In this document: positions 52,398 to 63,472 of the stretch, piece after piece
Numbering within the stretch: position 1 is the stretch's first letter
Layout: each line of letters starts with the position of its first letter
NCBI GenBank assembly: GCA_002425415.1
Contig: DIMG01000016.1
Coordinates: 62,001 to 126,000, forward strand
Direction of reading: 5' to 3'
From: Micavibrio sp. UBA5572
GTDB taxonomy: Bacteria; Pseudomonadota; Alphaproteobacteria; Micavibrionales; Micavibrionaceae
DNA length: 64,000 nt
The notes under the pieces: model-generated
Told to the model about the DNA's origin: nothing
Databases searched by the model: none
Seen by the model: the letters and a program-made list of their open reading frames with translations, nothing else
Translations under genes and position numbers: made by a program

Positions 52398-54068
52398 ATG
52401 CTTCATGCGCTCCATATTAAAAATGTGGTCTTGATCGAGCAGTTGTCTTTGGATTTCTCGACAGGACTTTCCGCGCTGACTGGCGAGACTGGAGCGGGGA
52501 AGTCGATCTTGCTTGATTCATTGGGTTTGGCGCTGGGGTCGCGAGCCGAGGCCTCTTTGGTGCGCCGTGGTGCCGATCAGGCCAGTGTAACGGTTGAGTT
52601 TTCAATTGAGTCCGAGCACCCCGTTTGGGATGTGTTGAAAGAACAGGGGATTGATTGTGACGGAGCCCTGATTTTGCGGCGTGTTTTGGGGAGTGATGGT
52701 CGGAGTCGCGCTTTTGTGAATGACGAGAGCGTGAGTGTTGGATTCCTGAAATCATTGGGCGAGACTTTGGTTGATATTCATGGGCAATTCGAGACTTATG
52801 GACTTTTGAATCCCTCTACGCATCGTAGCGTATTGGATTGTTATGCTGGAAATTCTTCTTTTGTTTCAGATGTTTCTGATTGTTTTCGGAAGTGGCGTGA
52901 TGCCGAGGCTCGTTTGGTTGACGCTCGTGCTCTTGTGGACAGGGCTATGGAGAACGAGGTCTATTTAAGGGATTGTGTCGAGGAATTAAAGACTCTTTCT
53001 CCCGAAGAAGGTGAAGAATTGTCTTTGGTTGATAAAAAGAAACGAATTCAACATGTTGATGCGCTTCGTGAATGTTTTTCTTTTGTTGGTGAATCGTTGG
53101 GGGGGGAGCAAGGGGCGGATATCCAGATCGGGCAGGCGTGGAGAATGCTTGAGCGCAATCTTGATAAGATCGGGATGGATATTTCTGATTTGCTGGGTGA
53201 TTTGGGGGCGGCTTCGGATAGTATCCAGCAAGCATGCCGCAAGCTCGATCATCTGGTTTCGACTTTGGATATCGGGGATTTGAATGCGGAAGATATAGAA
53301 GACAGGCTTTATTCTTTGCGTGCGGTTGCGCGTAAGCATCATTGCGCGGTTGATGATCTTCCGCGTTTGTTGGACGAGATGTCGGGTAAGCTTGATATGC
53401 TCGATCATCAGGGGGATGTGATCCAGAAATTGGAGCGCGAGGTTCAAGAATTTAAAGAAAAATATAGGGGTTGTGCAGAGATTCTTCATGAAAAACGCCA
53501 GAAGGCGGCTCAACAGCTTGATAAAATCATCAATTCTGAATTAAAACCTCTCAAATTAGACAAATCTGTGTTTGAAACATCGATCGAAATTTTCGCTTCG
53601 GAGAGGTCATGGGGTGCTCAAGGCTTTGATGATGTCCGGTTTTTGGTTGCGACCAATGCCTCTTCTGAAGGTGCGCCGGATTTTGGTGCGCTTAATAAAA
53701 TTGCTTCAGGTGGGGAGATGGCGCGTTTTATGCTCGCTTTGAAGGTTGTTCTGGCGGATTCTGCTCTTCATACTGGAGTTTTTGTCTTTGATGAAATTGA
53801 TACCGGAATTGGTGGGGCAACTGCCAGTGCCGTGGGTGAGCGTTTGGCTAAACTGGCTTTGAGGCATCAGGTGATGGTTGTGACCCATTCGCCCCAAGTG
53901 GCTGCACAGGCAAGCCATCACTGGGTTGTTTCCAAAGCCGAAGGGGTAACGCATGTCGTTCCGTTAAGTGGGGGAGCCAGACAGGAAGAAATTGCCAGAA
54001 TGCTTGCAGGGGCAGAGGTGACTGTAGAAGCCAGAGCGGCAGCTTCAAGATTGTTGAATGTGGGATAG
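52398..54068 (+). CDS. recN: DNA repair protein RecN
   Basis: A 556-residue SMC-like ATPase. Walker A is GETGAGKSILLDSLGLAL. A coiled-coil arm spans roughly residues 150-370, and the C-terminal part carries the signature IASGGEMARFMLALKVVL, Walker B VFVFDEIDTGIGG and the VTHSPQVAA loop. RecN holds broken ends together during double-strand repair. No SOS-type box is seen directly before it. The gene starts 28 bp after bamD. Confidence 0.96.
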   Translation: MLHALHIKNVVLIEQLSLDFSTGLSALTGETGAGKSILLDSLGLALGSRAEASLVRRGADQASVTVEFSIESEHPVWDVLKEQGIDCDGALILRRVLGSDGRSRAFVNDESVSVGFLKSLGETLVDIHGQFETYGLLNPSTHRSVLDCYAGNSSFVSDVSDCFRKWRDAEARLVDARALVDRAMENEVYLRDCVEELKTLSPEEGEELSLVDKKKRIQHVDALRECFSFVGESLGGEQGADIQIGQAWRMLERNLDKIGMDISDLLGDLGAASDSIQQACRKLDHLVSTLDIGDLNAEDIEDRLYSLRAVARKHHCAVDDLPRLLDEMSGKLDMLDHQGDVIQKLEREVQEFKEKYRGCAEILHEKRQKAAQQLDKIINSELKPLKLDKSVFETSIEIFASERSWGAQGFDDVRFLVATNASSEGAPDFGALNKIASGGEMARFMLALKVVLADSALHTGVFVFDEIDTGIGGATASAVGERLAKLALRHQVMVVTHSPQVAAQASHHWVVSKAEGVTHVVPLSGGARQEEIARMLAGAEVTVEARAAASRLLNVG

Positions 54069-54083
54069 CAGATTTTTATTTAA

Positions 54084-56237
<2,154 letters not shown>

Positions 56238-56477
56238 TTACTGAGATTTTTTCAGTTCACGAAGTTTTTTCAAAACTTCTTCAATTTCTGGCGGGTAATC
56301 GCGGCGTTCAACGAAATCCCCACCGCCTGAATTGCGGGTCATGGATAACTCAAGGGCTTTCACCAAAACATCTGCGGTATGGGAATCTTTTTGCTGGATT
56401 GCAAGTTGCAAGGCAAAGAATATACGGTCGCTGAGGCGAAGGGAGCTTAAGCTTGAATCTTGCATGTTTGTTTCCAT
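56238..56477 (-). CDS. Small hypothetical protein, 79 residues
   Basis: A small acidic-basic helical protein without membrane segment. Residues 12-45 (LRLSDRIFFALQLAIQQKDS, then HTADVLVKALELSM) look like two helices, followed by GGGDFVERRDYPPEIEEVLKKL. This short protein looks like a conserved alphaproteobacterial type without assigned function; the claim rests on general pattern only. An ATG behind GGAGAAACG is well supported. It is upstream of ligA in convergent orientation and downstream of the alpha/beta hydrolase by 24 bp, so it probably belongs to that transcript. Confidence 0.75.
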   Translation of the reverse strand: METNMQDSSLSSLRLSDRIFFALQLAIQQKDSHTADVLVKALELSMTRNSGGGDFVERRDYPPEIEEVLKKLRELKKSQ

Positions 56478-56501
56478 ATCGTTTCTCCAGTGTCCTTCGA
56501 A

Positions 56502-57542
56502 TTATTGGATGTAGTATTTTCCATTGTTGGTTTTATTAAAAACATTATTCTCGATAAAAGTAAAGAAGCGGTCAAGGAACACCGACCTGTATTGATCTTG
56601 TTCCATGAGAATTTCGTGTTGAGAGCCTTCTATTTCCAGTAATTCACAGTCCTTGATATGGGCTGCTGCTTCTCGTATGGCAAGGTTGCTGACGAGTTGG
56701 TCGTCTCCTGCCAATCCGATTAATACAGGTGTGTCAATTTGTTCAAGATAGGTGCGTTTTTCCAGTTTTTTACATGATTTTACGGCATCATTCAGCCATT
56801 TGTTGGTGGGGCTGCCTATGGTCAGATGTCTGTATTCGGGATGGGTGAAAAAGGCTTTTTGTAGTGCCGCGCGATCTTGATCCTGCGTAAAAATTCCTTT
56901 GAGTGCTGCGCGATCGCGGTAAGTTTCTGTCCAATTGCAACCACCAGGAACATAGGATGTTGGTGCCAGAGCTAAAAGTTTTAAAATACCAAAACCAATC
57001 AGGCTTGGAATTTTTTCAATGGCTTTGATTTTTATCATGGGGGCGGATAAGGCTGCCGCGGAGATAATCGTTTGTCCACGGGATGTTTTATTGTATTCGG
57101 CCAGATAACGCAGGGCGAGATGCGCACCCATTGAGTGGGCAATCAATATGACGGGTAAGCGCAGATGATTGTTTTCAATATCGATAGCGGTTGAATGGGC
57201 GATTTCGTCAATCAGGATTCCAAGGTCTTTGAGGAGTGCATCAAAACCTGCCGAATGACGTTTATGTGAATTTTTCAGATAACGATCAGATCCTCCTTGG
57301 CCAGGAAGGTCAATGATGACGGGCTTGATGTTCTGTTTGTCCAGATCCTGTGAGAATTCAAAATATTGTTCGCCAAAATCGCCGAGACCGCCGAGGATGA
57401 CTGCAACTGCTTTATAGGTTTTTCTTGATCGTGGTAGACCGTATCTGATTTTTATTCCGCTGAGTTCACGGTAATTCCAATCCCAATTTTCCAATGGTTG
57501 AAACCGCGGTTGAGAAAGTAATGGGTGAAGTTCATCAATCAT
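56502..57542 (-). CDS. Alpha/beta hydrolase (lysophospholipase-like)
   Basis: A 346-residue cytoplasmic hydrolase related to PldB/monoglyceride lipase. Seen are the oxyanion strand AVAVILGGLGDFGEQYFEF, the nucleophile elbow VILIAHSMGAHLALRY, the acid in LAGDDQLVSN and the histidine in EIEGSQHEILME. There is no signal peptide. The natural ester is unknown. The gene lies 30 bp after chpT on the same strand, and they may be co-transcribed. Confidence 0.85.
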   Translation of the reverse strand: MIDELHPLLSQPRFQPLENWDWNYRELSGIKIRYGLPRSRKTYKAVAVILGGLGDFGEQYFEFSQDLDKQNIKPVIIDLPGQGGSDRYLKNSHKRHSAGFDALLKDLGILIDEIAHSTAIDIENNHLRLPVILIAHSMGAHLALRYLAEYNKTSRGQTIISAAALSAPMIKIKAIEKIPSLIGFGILKLLALAPTSYVPGGCNWTETYRDRAALKGIFTQDQDRAALQKAFFTHPEYRHLTIGSPTNKWLNDAVKSCKKLEKRTYLEQIDTPVLIGLAGDDQLVSNLAIREAAAHIKDCELLEIEGSQHEILMEQDQYRSVFLDRFFTFIENNVFNKTNNGKYYIQ

Positions 57543-57572
57543 TTGTTTTTTCTGTTTCTTGTTCTTGAATGA

Positions 57573-58226
57573 TTATTCGGGTTGTTTGATTGACCATACG
57601 ATTTTATTTTCTGTCGTGTTGTGGAGCATGATCGTAAAGTTATAGCTGCGAGTGCTTTCTCCCAGAATATGGGGATGAACCAGCCTTGGGTCAAGTTCGC
57701 TGACGGGGAGGATTCCTGCGAGGGCTTGTTCTACATTTTCACGTACTGTTGCATCTGTCCCTTCGGCAGTGATAAGAAGTTCTTTGCCTGTTCCTGGATC
57801 GGCAAAAACTGTTCCACCTTTTGGTAGGCATTCTTGCGCCAGAAGAAGAGCTCCCATCAGGATTTTACATGCGCCTGTTGCTTTCATATCAATTCCCAAT
57901 GGGGCGTAAGGATCCCAGCTTTGGCGGATTTTTCCATCTACACGGACTAATGCCCCGAAGGCTTTTTGAATATCTTCCGGTTTTAAGTTTCCGTCACGTC
58001 CACCTGCGCCATAGGCAATGCGGAAAGATTGGAGTCGTGCTCCTGCTGCGGCTGCGCTGTGTGCGATTAAATCTGTGGCTTGTTTTATTCCATCGGGGTC
58101 ATTGGCCATGTCTTCCATAAATTCGATTCCGTTATTGATGGCACCAACTGGTGAAACCAGATCGTGGCAAATGCGGGATGCCAGAAGTTCGAGAAGGGTT
58201 GTGACGTCTTGTGTGGAATGTGTCAT
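57573..58226 (-). CDS. chpT: Histidine phosphotransferase ChpT
   Basis: A 217-residue protein with the ChpT motif LLELLASRICHDLVSPVGAI, where the His in ICHDL takes the phosphate, and the degenerate HATPase-like C-terminal domain. ChpT passes phosphate from CckA to CtrA and CpdR. Neighbours are a hydrolase downstream and the divergent PodJ-like gene, starting about 200 bp away. Together with cckA at 26-29 kb this gives both upstream steps of the phosphorelay in the window. Confidence 0.92.
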   Translation of the reverse strand: MTHSTQDVTTLLELLASRICHDLVSPVGAINNGIEFMEDMANDPDGIKQATDLIAHSAAAAGARLQSFRIAYGAGGRDGNLKPEDIQKAFGALVRVDGKIRQSWDPYAPLGIDMKATGACKILMGALLLAQECLPKGGTVFADPGTGKELLITAEGTDATVRENVEQALAGILPVSELDPRLVHPHILGESTRSYNFTIMLHNTTENKIVWSIKQPE

Positions 58227-58427
58227 AATTATGAAAATTTTCTATGGTGAAGTTAGAGAAATTGAGGAAAGATCTTTGGCGTTAACCATTGCAGACGAAT
58301 CAGGTTTTGCCAAGAGCTTGCGGGTTTTATCGATCAAATTCACCGGATTATTCTGGAATTGTGGAAAAAATTGCCGATTGTGCATGTTTTTCTTGGCGGG
58401 ATTATACAAAATGATTATGGTGAGCTT

Positions 58428-60731
58428 ATGGATGACATTACTGGAAAAAAATTCAGTCTTCAGGACTGGGTGACGCGCCGTGCCGCTAATCAGACGGGCG
58501 GAATGGCGTCAAGGGTATCTGTAACGGAAGCTGTTCAACCTGTCTCAGTCAAAAGAGCAGTGAACGGAGACGATGATGATGGTCTGCCTTCATCTGCTGT
58601 TACAGATCATGGGGAGAAAAACCGCGATGCAGCTATGTCCCACATGGTGGATCATGACGATGTGTCTGCGGATAACGAAGAAAAGAGCGAGGACAGAATG
58701 GCTATTGATGCTTTTATCAAGCCTGACATTAAGGCAGCAACGGTCGGAGCATCATCCGGCAGCCCTGTTCAGCAACTTCAAATTGTCCGTCTTTTGAGTG
58801 ACCTGGGTGAGCGTTTGCGCCAAAGTGAGAAAGAACGTGAAGTGTTGTGGAAGGAACTTGAAACGTTCCGGAAGCTGATTGGTGATCTGGATAGCAAAAA
58901 TACAAAATCTGAACAATCTTATCAGGCTCTTAAAAATCAAGTTGGTGAAAAAGATGAATTCATCAGTGGTTTATTGAATAAGCAAACCGAGATCGAGGCG
59001 CTGGTCAAAAACCAAACCGAAACTTTTGAAACAGCTAAAATCGATCAGGCTGATATGAAGGGTCGTTTGGAAGAAAAGTTGAGTACGATTGAAACGGCAA
59101 CCGGAAGTGCTATTGTTCGTATCGAAGATGCTTTGGCAGAAAATACCAAATTAGCAAAGCGGGTCGAGCAGTTGGGGCAGGATAAAGTCCGCTTGACTCG
59201 TAAACTCGAGGCTATGGAAGAGACGTTGGCTCAGACCCAAGAGACTTTGCGTGCAAAGGCCTTGGTATTGTTGACCGATCAGGCGTTGGCGACACGGACG
59301 AATTTGCCGCAAACGCCAGCATGGACAGGCGATGATACACTTAAAGTCTCACGTCTTGTGGAGAGGGAGGAGGCCAAGGACTCTGGCCCTGTGTCCGATA
59401 TTGCTGCGTCGATAAAAAAACAACGTCAAACATCGGATATCAGTAATAAGGCTTTTATCGCGGCTTTGGTTGTTCTTGTGATCGCTGCTGGTGTTCTGGT
59501 CGGGCAGATGAGTTTTAGAACATCCAATATGGGTACTCCTGTTGCTGTGTCAGCCAAAAGCGTTGATAAAAATGCTGATAATTCTACCGTTGTTCCTACC
59601 GACGTTTCTGTTTCTTCCGATCAGGAAGAGTTGATGGCCAGTATTGCAGAGTTGGCGAATAAAATCGAGCCTGCTTCTGTGGATGCTGGAGTGACTGATT
59701 TGAAAGATGATATTTTGGAGCCTAGTGAATTTGATAAAGCCATTGATGCCGAAGATCGTGCGTTGGAAGCTTTTAATGCCGATGCTCCACGAGGTGAAGT
59801 TTCAAGTCGATTGAAAACTAATCCGGCTTTGCCGAAGGCTGTTCGAGGTATTGAAGTCCGTGCATTGGCTGGGGAGGCTACGGCACAACATGATCTGGCT
59901 GCTATTTATACGGCGGGTCATTCCGGTGTGAAGGTCAATTACGATCTGGCCGCCAAATGGTTTACCGAAGCGGCACATCAGAATATCGCCAATGCGCAAT
60001 ATAATCTCGGTGTTTTGACCCAGCAGGGATTGGGCGTAAAGCAGAATGTGGGCAAAGCCATTGACCTTTACCGTGTTGCTGCGGCTAACGGTCACCCAGA
60101 GGCACAGTATAATCTTGCAATTGCTTATATCGAAGGTGTGGGGACGGAATATAATCCACAAATCGCTGCGGCTTATTTTCAAAAATCTGCGGCGGGCGGG
60201 ATTGTTGAAGGGGCTTATAATCTCGGATTATTGCATGAGAATGGTTTGTTGGGTGAATCCCAGCCGGATGAAGCGGTTTTTTGGTATACACTTGCTGCAA
60301 ATAAAGGAAATGAACAGGCTAAAAATGCATTGGCTCAGCTAAAAGAGCAATTGAGCATGAGTGATGCAGATGCTGCGCGGATTGTTGATCGTGTCGCTCA
60401 AACCAAGCCTGGGTTTTTAAATGCAGATGGTAAAGCCGCGTTGCCGGAATCTGCAAATGAAAAATTTTCTGATGTGAAACAAGTTTCTGAAATTTCTTCT
60501 GTTCCAGTTTCTACTCCAGACCCAGTTTCTGCTCCAGAGATTGATCCGGTATTGGTTACTCAAATTCAAGAGCGATTATTATCTCAAGGATTTTATACAG
60601 GGTCGCCAAATGGAGAGATGAGTGCACCCTTGTCCAATGCTATTCGATCCTATCAAAAGGCACATGGATTGAAGGCAGATGGCTTGGTGAATGAAGACTT
60701 GTTGGTTCATATATTGGCTTCTGGCGAATGA
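58428..60731 (+). CDS. PodJ-like polar scaffold with Sel1 repeats and peptidoglycan-binding domain
   Basis: A 767-residue protein with PodJ-like architecture. The cytoplasmic part begins KKFSLQDWVTRRA and has a long coiled coil (about residues 117-281). A single membrane helix (AFIAALVVLVIAAGVLVGQ, 341-361) follows. The periplasmic part has four Sel1/TPR-like repeats (about 477-637, e.g. AQHDLAAIYTAGHSGVKVNY) and ends in a PG_binding_1 domain (IQERLLSQGFYTGSPNGEMS). Caulobacter PodJ organises the new pole and recruits PleC. The function here is inferred from domain order. ATG at 58428 (behind GGTGAG) is chosen, though the frame is open further upstream. Confidence 0.75.
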   Translation: MDDITGKKFSLQDWVTRRAANQTGGMASRVSVTEAVQPVSVKRAVNGDDDDGLPSSAVTDHGEKNRDAAMSHMVDHDDVSADNEEKSEDRMAIDAFIKPDIKAATVGASSGSPVQQLQIVRLLSDLGERLRQSEKEREVLWKELETFRKLIGDLDSKNTKSEQSYQALKNQVGEKDEFISGLLNKQTEIEALVKNQTETFETAKIDQADMKGRLEEKLSTIETATGSAIVRIEDALAENTKLAKRVEQLGQDKVRLTRKLEAMEETLAQTQETLRAKALVLLTDQALATRTNLPQTPAWTGDDTLKVSRLVEREEAKDSGPVSDIAASIKKQRQTSDISNKAFIAALVVLVIAAGVLVGQMSFRTSNMGTPVAVSAKSVDKNADNSTVVPTDVSVSSDQEELMASIAELANKIEPASVDAGVTDLKDDILEPSEFDKAIDAEDRALEAFNADAPRGEVSSRLKTNPALPKAVRGIEVRALAGEATAQHDLAAIYTAGHSGVKVNYDLAAKWFTEAAHQNIANAQYNLGVLTQQGLGVKQNVGKAIDLYRVAAANGHPEAQYNLAIAYIEGVGTEYNPQIAAAYFQKSAAGGIVEGAYNLGLLHENGLLGESQPDEAVFWYTLAANKGNEQAKNALAQLKEQLSMSDADAARIVDRVAQTKPGFLNADGKAALPESANEKFSDVKQVSEISSVPVSTPDPVSAPEIDPVLVTQIQERLLSQGFYTGSPNGEMSAPLSNAIRSYQKAHGLKADGLVNEDLLVHILASGE

Positions 60732-60741
60732 TGATTAGAGG

Positions 60742-61614
60742 CTATAAAGTCGTGCTTTGAACAACCCACCATTCCGGATGGGTTGTTTTTATTTCTTGGG
60801 CGGCGGTTTGTGCGTGTGTGATTGTTTCAAAAATTCCAAAACAGGTTGCGCCGCTTCCGGTCATGCGTGCGAGGAGGCAACTTTTCTGTGATGCAATGGC
60901 TTCAAGTGTTCTCGAAATATTTGGTTTCAATTTTAACGCAGGATCAGTTAGGTCGTTTCTAGTTTCTTTGTTTAGAAAATCTGTAAATTCTTTTGTTGTT
61001 TTGAATTGATGTGGAAACTCTGTTGCCGATGAAAATTCTTTCATTTCGAGATTTTTATATATTTCCGGCGTGGAGCAATGTTGCCCAGCGTTCACCATTA
61101 AAATGTAACAGGTTGGAATATTAAAATGTGGGATTATAATTTCGTTTCCTGTTTCCCGTATGATGATAGGCGTGGGGACGTTGAGGAAGGCTGTAATGTC
61201 ACTTCCCAGTTTTGATGTTATTTGTGATAGATCAATTTGTGTTTGGTAGAATTGTTGGAGGGCTTTGAGAGTTGTGGCTGCGTTAGACGATCCGCCGCCT
61301 AAGCCTGCACCCAGTGGAATGTTTTTTTCTAAAGTTATTTTATAGTTGGGTTTTGTGTTTGTCAGGGCAGAAAAAATCATAACGGATTTTTCAATTAGAT
61401 TTTCTGTGGATGGTGTGTGCTTTTGAAGTTTTTTTGCGAATGTTCCTCTTATCTCCAATTCGAATTTGGCGGAAGATTCAAGGGTGAGTGTGTCGCCAAA
61501 ATTTGTAAAGACAACCAGTGAGTCCAAGAGGTGATAACCGGAATTTTCTTGTCCCAAAATATGCAGATGCAAATTCAATTTTGCAGGGGATGTCAGGTGC
61601 ATAATTTGGGGCAT
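60742..61614 (-). CDS. ispE: 4-diphosphocytidyl-2-C-methyl-D-erythritol kinase
   Basis: A 290-residue GHMP kinase. Seen are the N-terminal SPAKLNLHLHILG, the ATP loop IPLGAGLGGGSSNAATTL and the C-terminal GSGATCFGIFE. It phosphorylates the 2-hydroxyl of CDP-methylerythritol in the non-mevalonate isoprenoid pathway. The gene starts 3 bp after the TPR lipoprotein stop, a common alphaproteobacterial pairing. Its 3' end contains the terminator of the convergent PodJ-like gene. Confidence 0.95.
   Translation of the reverse strand: MPQIMHLTSPAKLNLHLHILGQENSGYHLLDSLVVFTNFGDTLTLESSAKFELEIRGTFAKKLQKHTPSTENLIEKSVMIFSALTNTKPNYKITLEKNIPLGAGLGGGSSNAATTLKALQQFYQTQIDLSQITSKLGSDITAFLNVPTPIIIRETGNEIIIPHFNIPTCYILMVNAGQHCSTPEIYKNLEMKEFSSATEFPHQFKTTKEFTDFLNKETRNDLTDPALKLKPNISRTLEAIASQKSCLLARMTGSGATCFGIFETITHAQTAAQEIKTTHPEWWVVQSTTL
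60760..60790 (+). terminator. Terminator of the PodJ-like gene, embedded in ispE
   Basis: Perfect 9-bp arms AACAACCCA (60760-60768) and TGGGTTGTT (60779-60787), then a T run to 60790. The hairpin lies inside the ispE coding sequence. Confidence 0.75.
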
Positions 61615-61617
61615 GTC

Positions 61618-63411
61618 TTATTTATTATCAACCAGCTTATCGGGTAGTTTATCAGAAAGCGTGTTTTGCACTGTGTTTGATTGAGGCAAGCCATCTGTGA
61701 TTTTGGCTTGTATTTTTTCGATCAGTTTATCATCTTTGGTAAAGCTGATGGCGCGTTTCCATTGAAATCGGGCTTCTTTTTTTCGCCCGACTTGCCAGTA
61801 GGCATCACCCAGATGGTCGTTGATTTCTGCTTCGTATGGTTGTAGCTCAATTGCGCTTTCAAGGGTTTTAACTGAGTCTGCGTATCGTTCCATGCGGAAG
61901 TATACCCACCCCAGAGAGTCTATGATTGACCCGTCATCGGGTTTCAGGCGTGCTGCTTTTTCAATCATTTCTATGGCTTTGTCCAGATTGCGCCCTTGGT
62001 CAGCCCACGTATAACCAAGATAGTTGAGGATATATGGCTGGTCTGGTTCGTATAGTAACGCTGTCGAGAGGTCTTTTTCAGCTTGATCCCAGTTGGACAG
62101 GCGTTCATTTGCGATGCCGCGCGAGAATAAAAGTTGCCAATGTTCTTGAGGAATCTTATCACCGAGCATCGAGGCTGCTTTGTTATATGCAGTCAGCGCA
62201 TCTTTGTATTTTTCATCTTGACGGTAAATATCTCCGATCTGGATTTGGGCGTCGACATTATTGTTTTTGTCGACGAGGTCTTTTAGGACGCGGATGGCTT
62301 CGTCTTTTTGATTGTCCAATTCCAGCAGTAAGGCAATCTGGCGGCTTATGGTTTCGGGTGATTGCGATTCCGAATTGTTTGGATCGATTTTAGAAAGGTA
62401 ATTGATTGCGGTCTGATAGCGGTGGTTGCCGGCTGAAAATTGTGCCAGAAGTTCCAGTGTGTCAGGTCGTTGTGGGTCAAGAAAACGTGACATATGTGTG
62501 AAGAGAACAGCAGATTCTTCGTAGCCGTTTGCCAGTAGTCGGGCTGTGTCGAGTAGGGCTCGTGCCAAGCCTTCTTGTGGTGTTACCTTCGGAGTTTCTA
62601 TGGGTTTTTCTTCCGCAATCTTTTTTAATTTAACGCCTATGTCTCCGGTTTGATCGGGGATGGCGTTTCTAAGTGCCGAATAAATTTCTTTGGCTTCGGT
62701 TATTTCTCCATGTTTGGCGAAAACATCGGCGATTTCTACAAGGCCGGAAATAGGGGTTGGTGTTCTGGTGAAGTTATAGGTTTGCGCCAATTTTTTTATG
62801 GCTTCGGTATCCCCTGTGTAATCTGCAATCAAAACTGATTGATACAAAAATGATGGGGAATCTTTTAGGGTATTTATGTCTGTTTTTCCTTGTCCGGCTT
62901 CGCACCATGCGCGGATCAGGGGCATGATCGCAGATCCAAGACCGTCTTGTTTGACTTTCAGGATGCGGGTTTCGGCTTCTTTGTATTGGCCTTTCTTGAA
63001 TTCATCAAGGGCAACGATTAACTGGGCAAGGGGTTCGTCTTTTTGGTTAATTACAATTTTTTTGGACATGGAGATTGATCGGTCGTAATTCCCCGAACCT
63101 AATGACAATGCCATGACGCGGTTTTCAATTTCTCGATCGTCTGGATTATGAGTCAGAATGTCTTCAAAATATTCGCTGGCTTTTTCCCAATCATGATTCA
63201 TTTGGGCGTGTTGTCCGGCGAGGTAGCTGCCAGATAACGTTTTTTTAGTCGGTTGGGTGCTCGGGGTATAATATCCGATGATGGTTGGATAGGCTTCGTT
63301 GGTTTGAACATCGGCATTATCCCCACCTTGATCGTCACATCCAAGTAAGGTGATGGCCGATGTCAGTAAAAGCAGAGAGCGCAAAGTGATGTTTGTCATT
63401 GGTCTATCCAT
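61618..63411 (-). CDS. TPR-repeat lipoprotein linked to ispE
   Basis: A 597-residue protein with a lipoprotein signal (LRSLLLLTSAITLLGC, lipidated Cys at 25) and about ten TPR units in the rest, clearly visible at AQMNHDWEKASEYFEDIL, DALTAYNKAASMLGDKI and YADSVKTLESAIELQPYEAE. It probably serves as a periplasmic scaffold. Which proteins it binds is unknown. It is coupled to ispE (3 bp apart) as in many alphaproteobacterial genomes. Met 5 (63399) is an alternative start. Confidence 0.85.
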   Translation of the reverse strand: MDRPMTNITLRSLLLLTSAITLLGCDDQGGDNADVQTNEAYPTIIGYYTPSTQPTKKTLSGSYLAGQHAQMNHDWEKASEYFEDILTHNPDDREIENRVMALSLGSGNYDRSISMSKKIVINQKDEPLAQLIVALDEFKKGQYKEAETRILKVKQDGLGSAIMPLIRAWCEAGQGKTDINTLKDSPSFLYQSVLIADYTGDTEAIKKLAQTYNFTRTPTPISGLVEIADVFAKHGEITEAKEIYSALRNAIPDQTGDIGVKLKKIAEEKPIETPKVTPQEGLARALLDTARLLANGYEESAVLFTHMSRFLDPQRPDTLELLAQFSAGNHRYQTAINYLSKIDPNNSESQSPETISRQIALLLELDNQKDEAIRVLKDLVDKNNNVDAQIQIGDIYRQDEKYKDALTAYNKAASMLGDKIPQEHWQLLFSRGIANERLSNWDQAEKDLSTALLYEPDQPYILNYLGYTWADQGRNLDKAIEMIEKAARLKPDDGSIIDSLGWVYFRMERYADSVKTLESAIELQPYEAEINDHLGDAYWQVGRKKEARFQWKRAISFTKDDKLIEKIQAKITDGLPQSNTVQNTLSDKLPDKLVDNK

Positions 63412-63472
63412 GTTATGTAAGCCGTCTGTATTATATAGGGTTGCATCGGGAATGGTCTAGGGATTTTATCTT

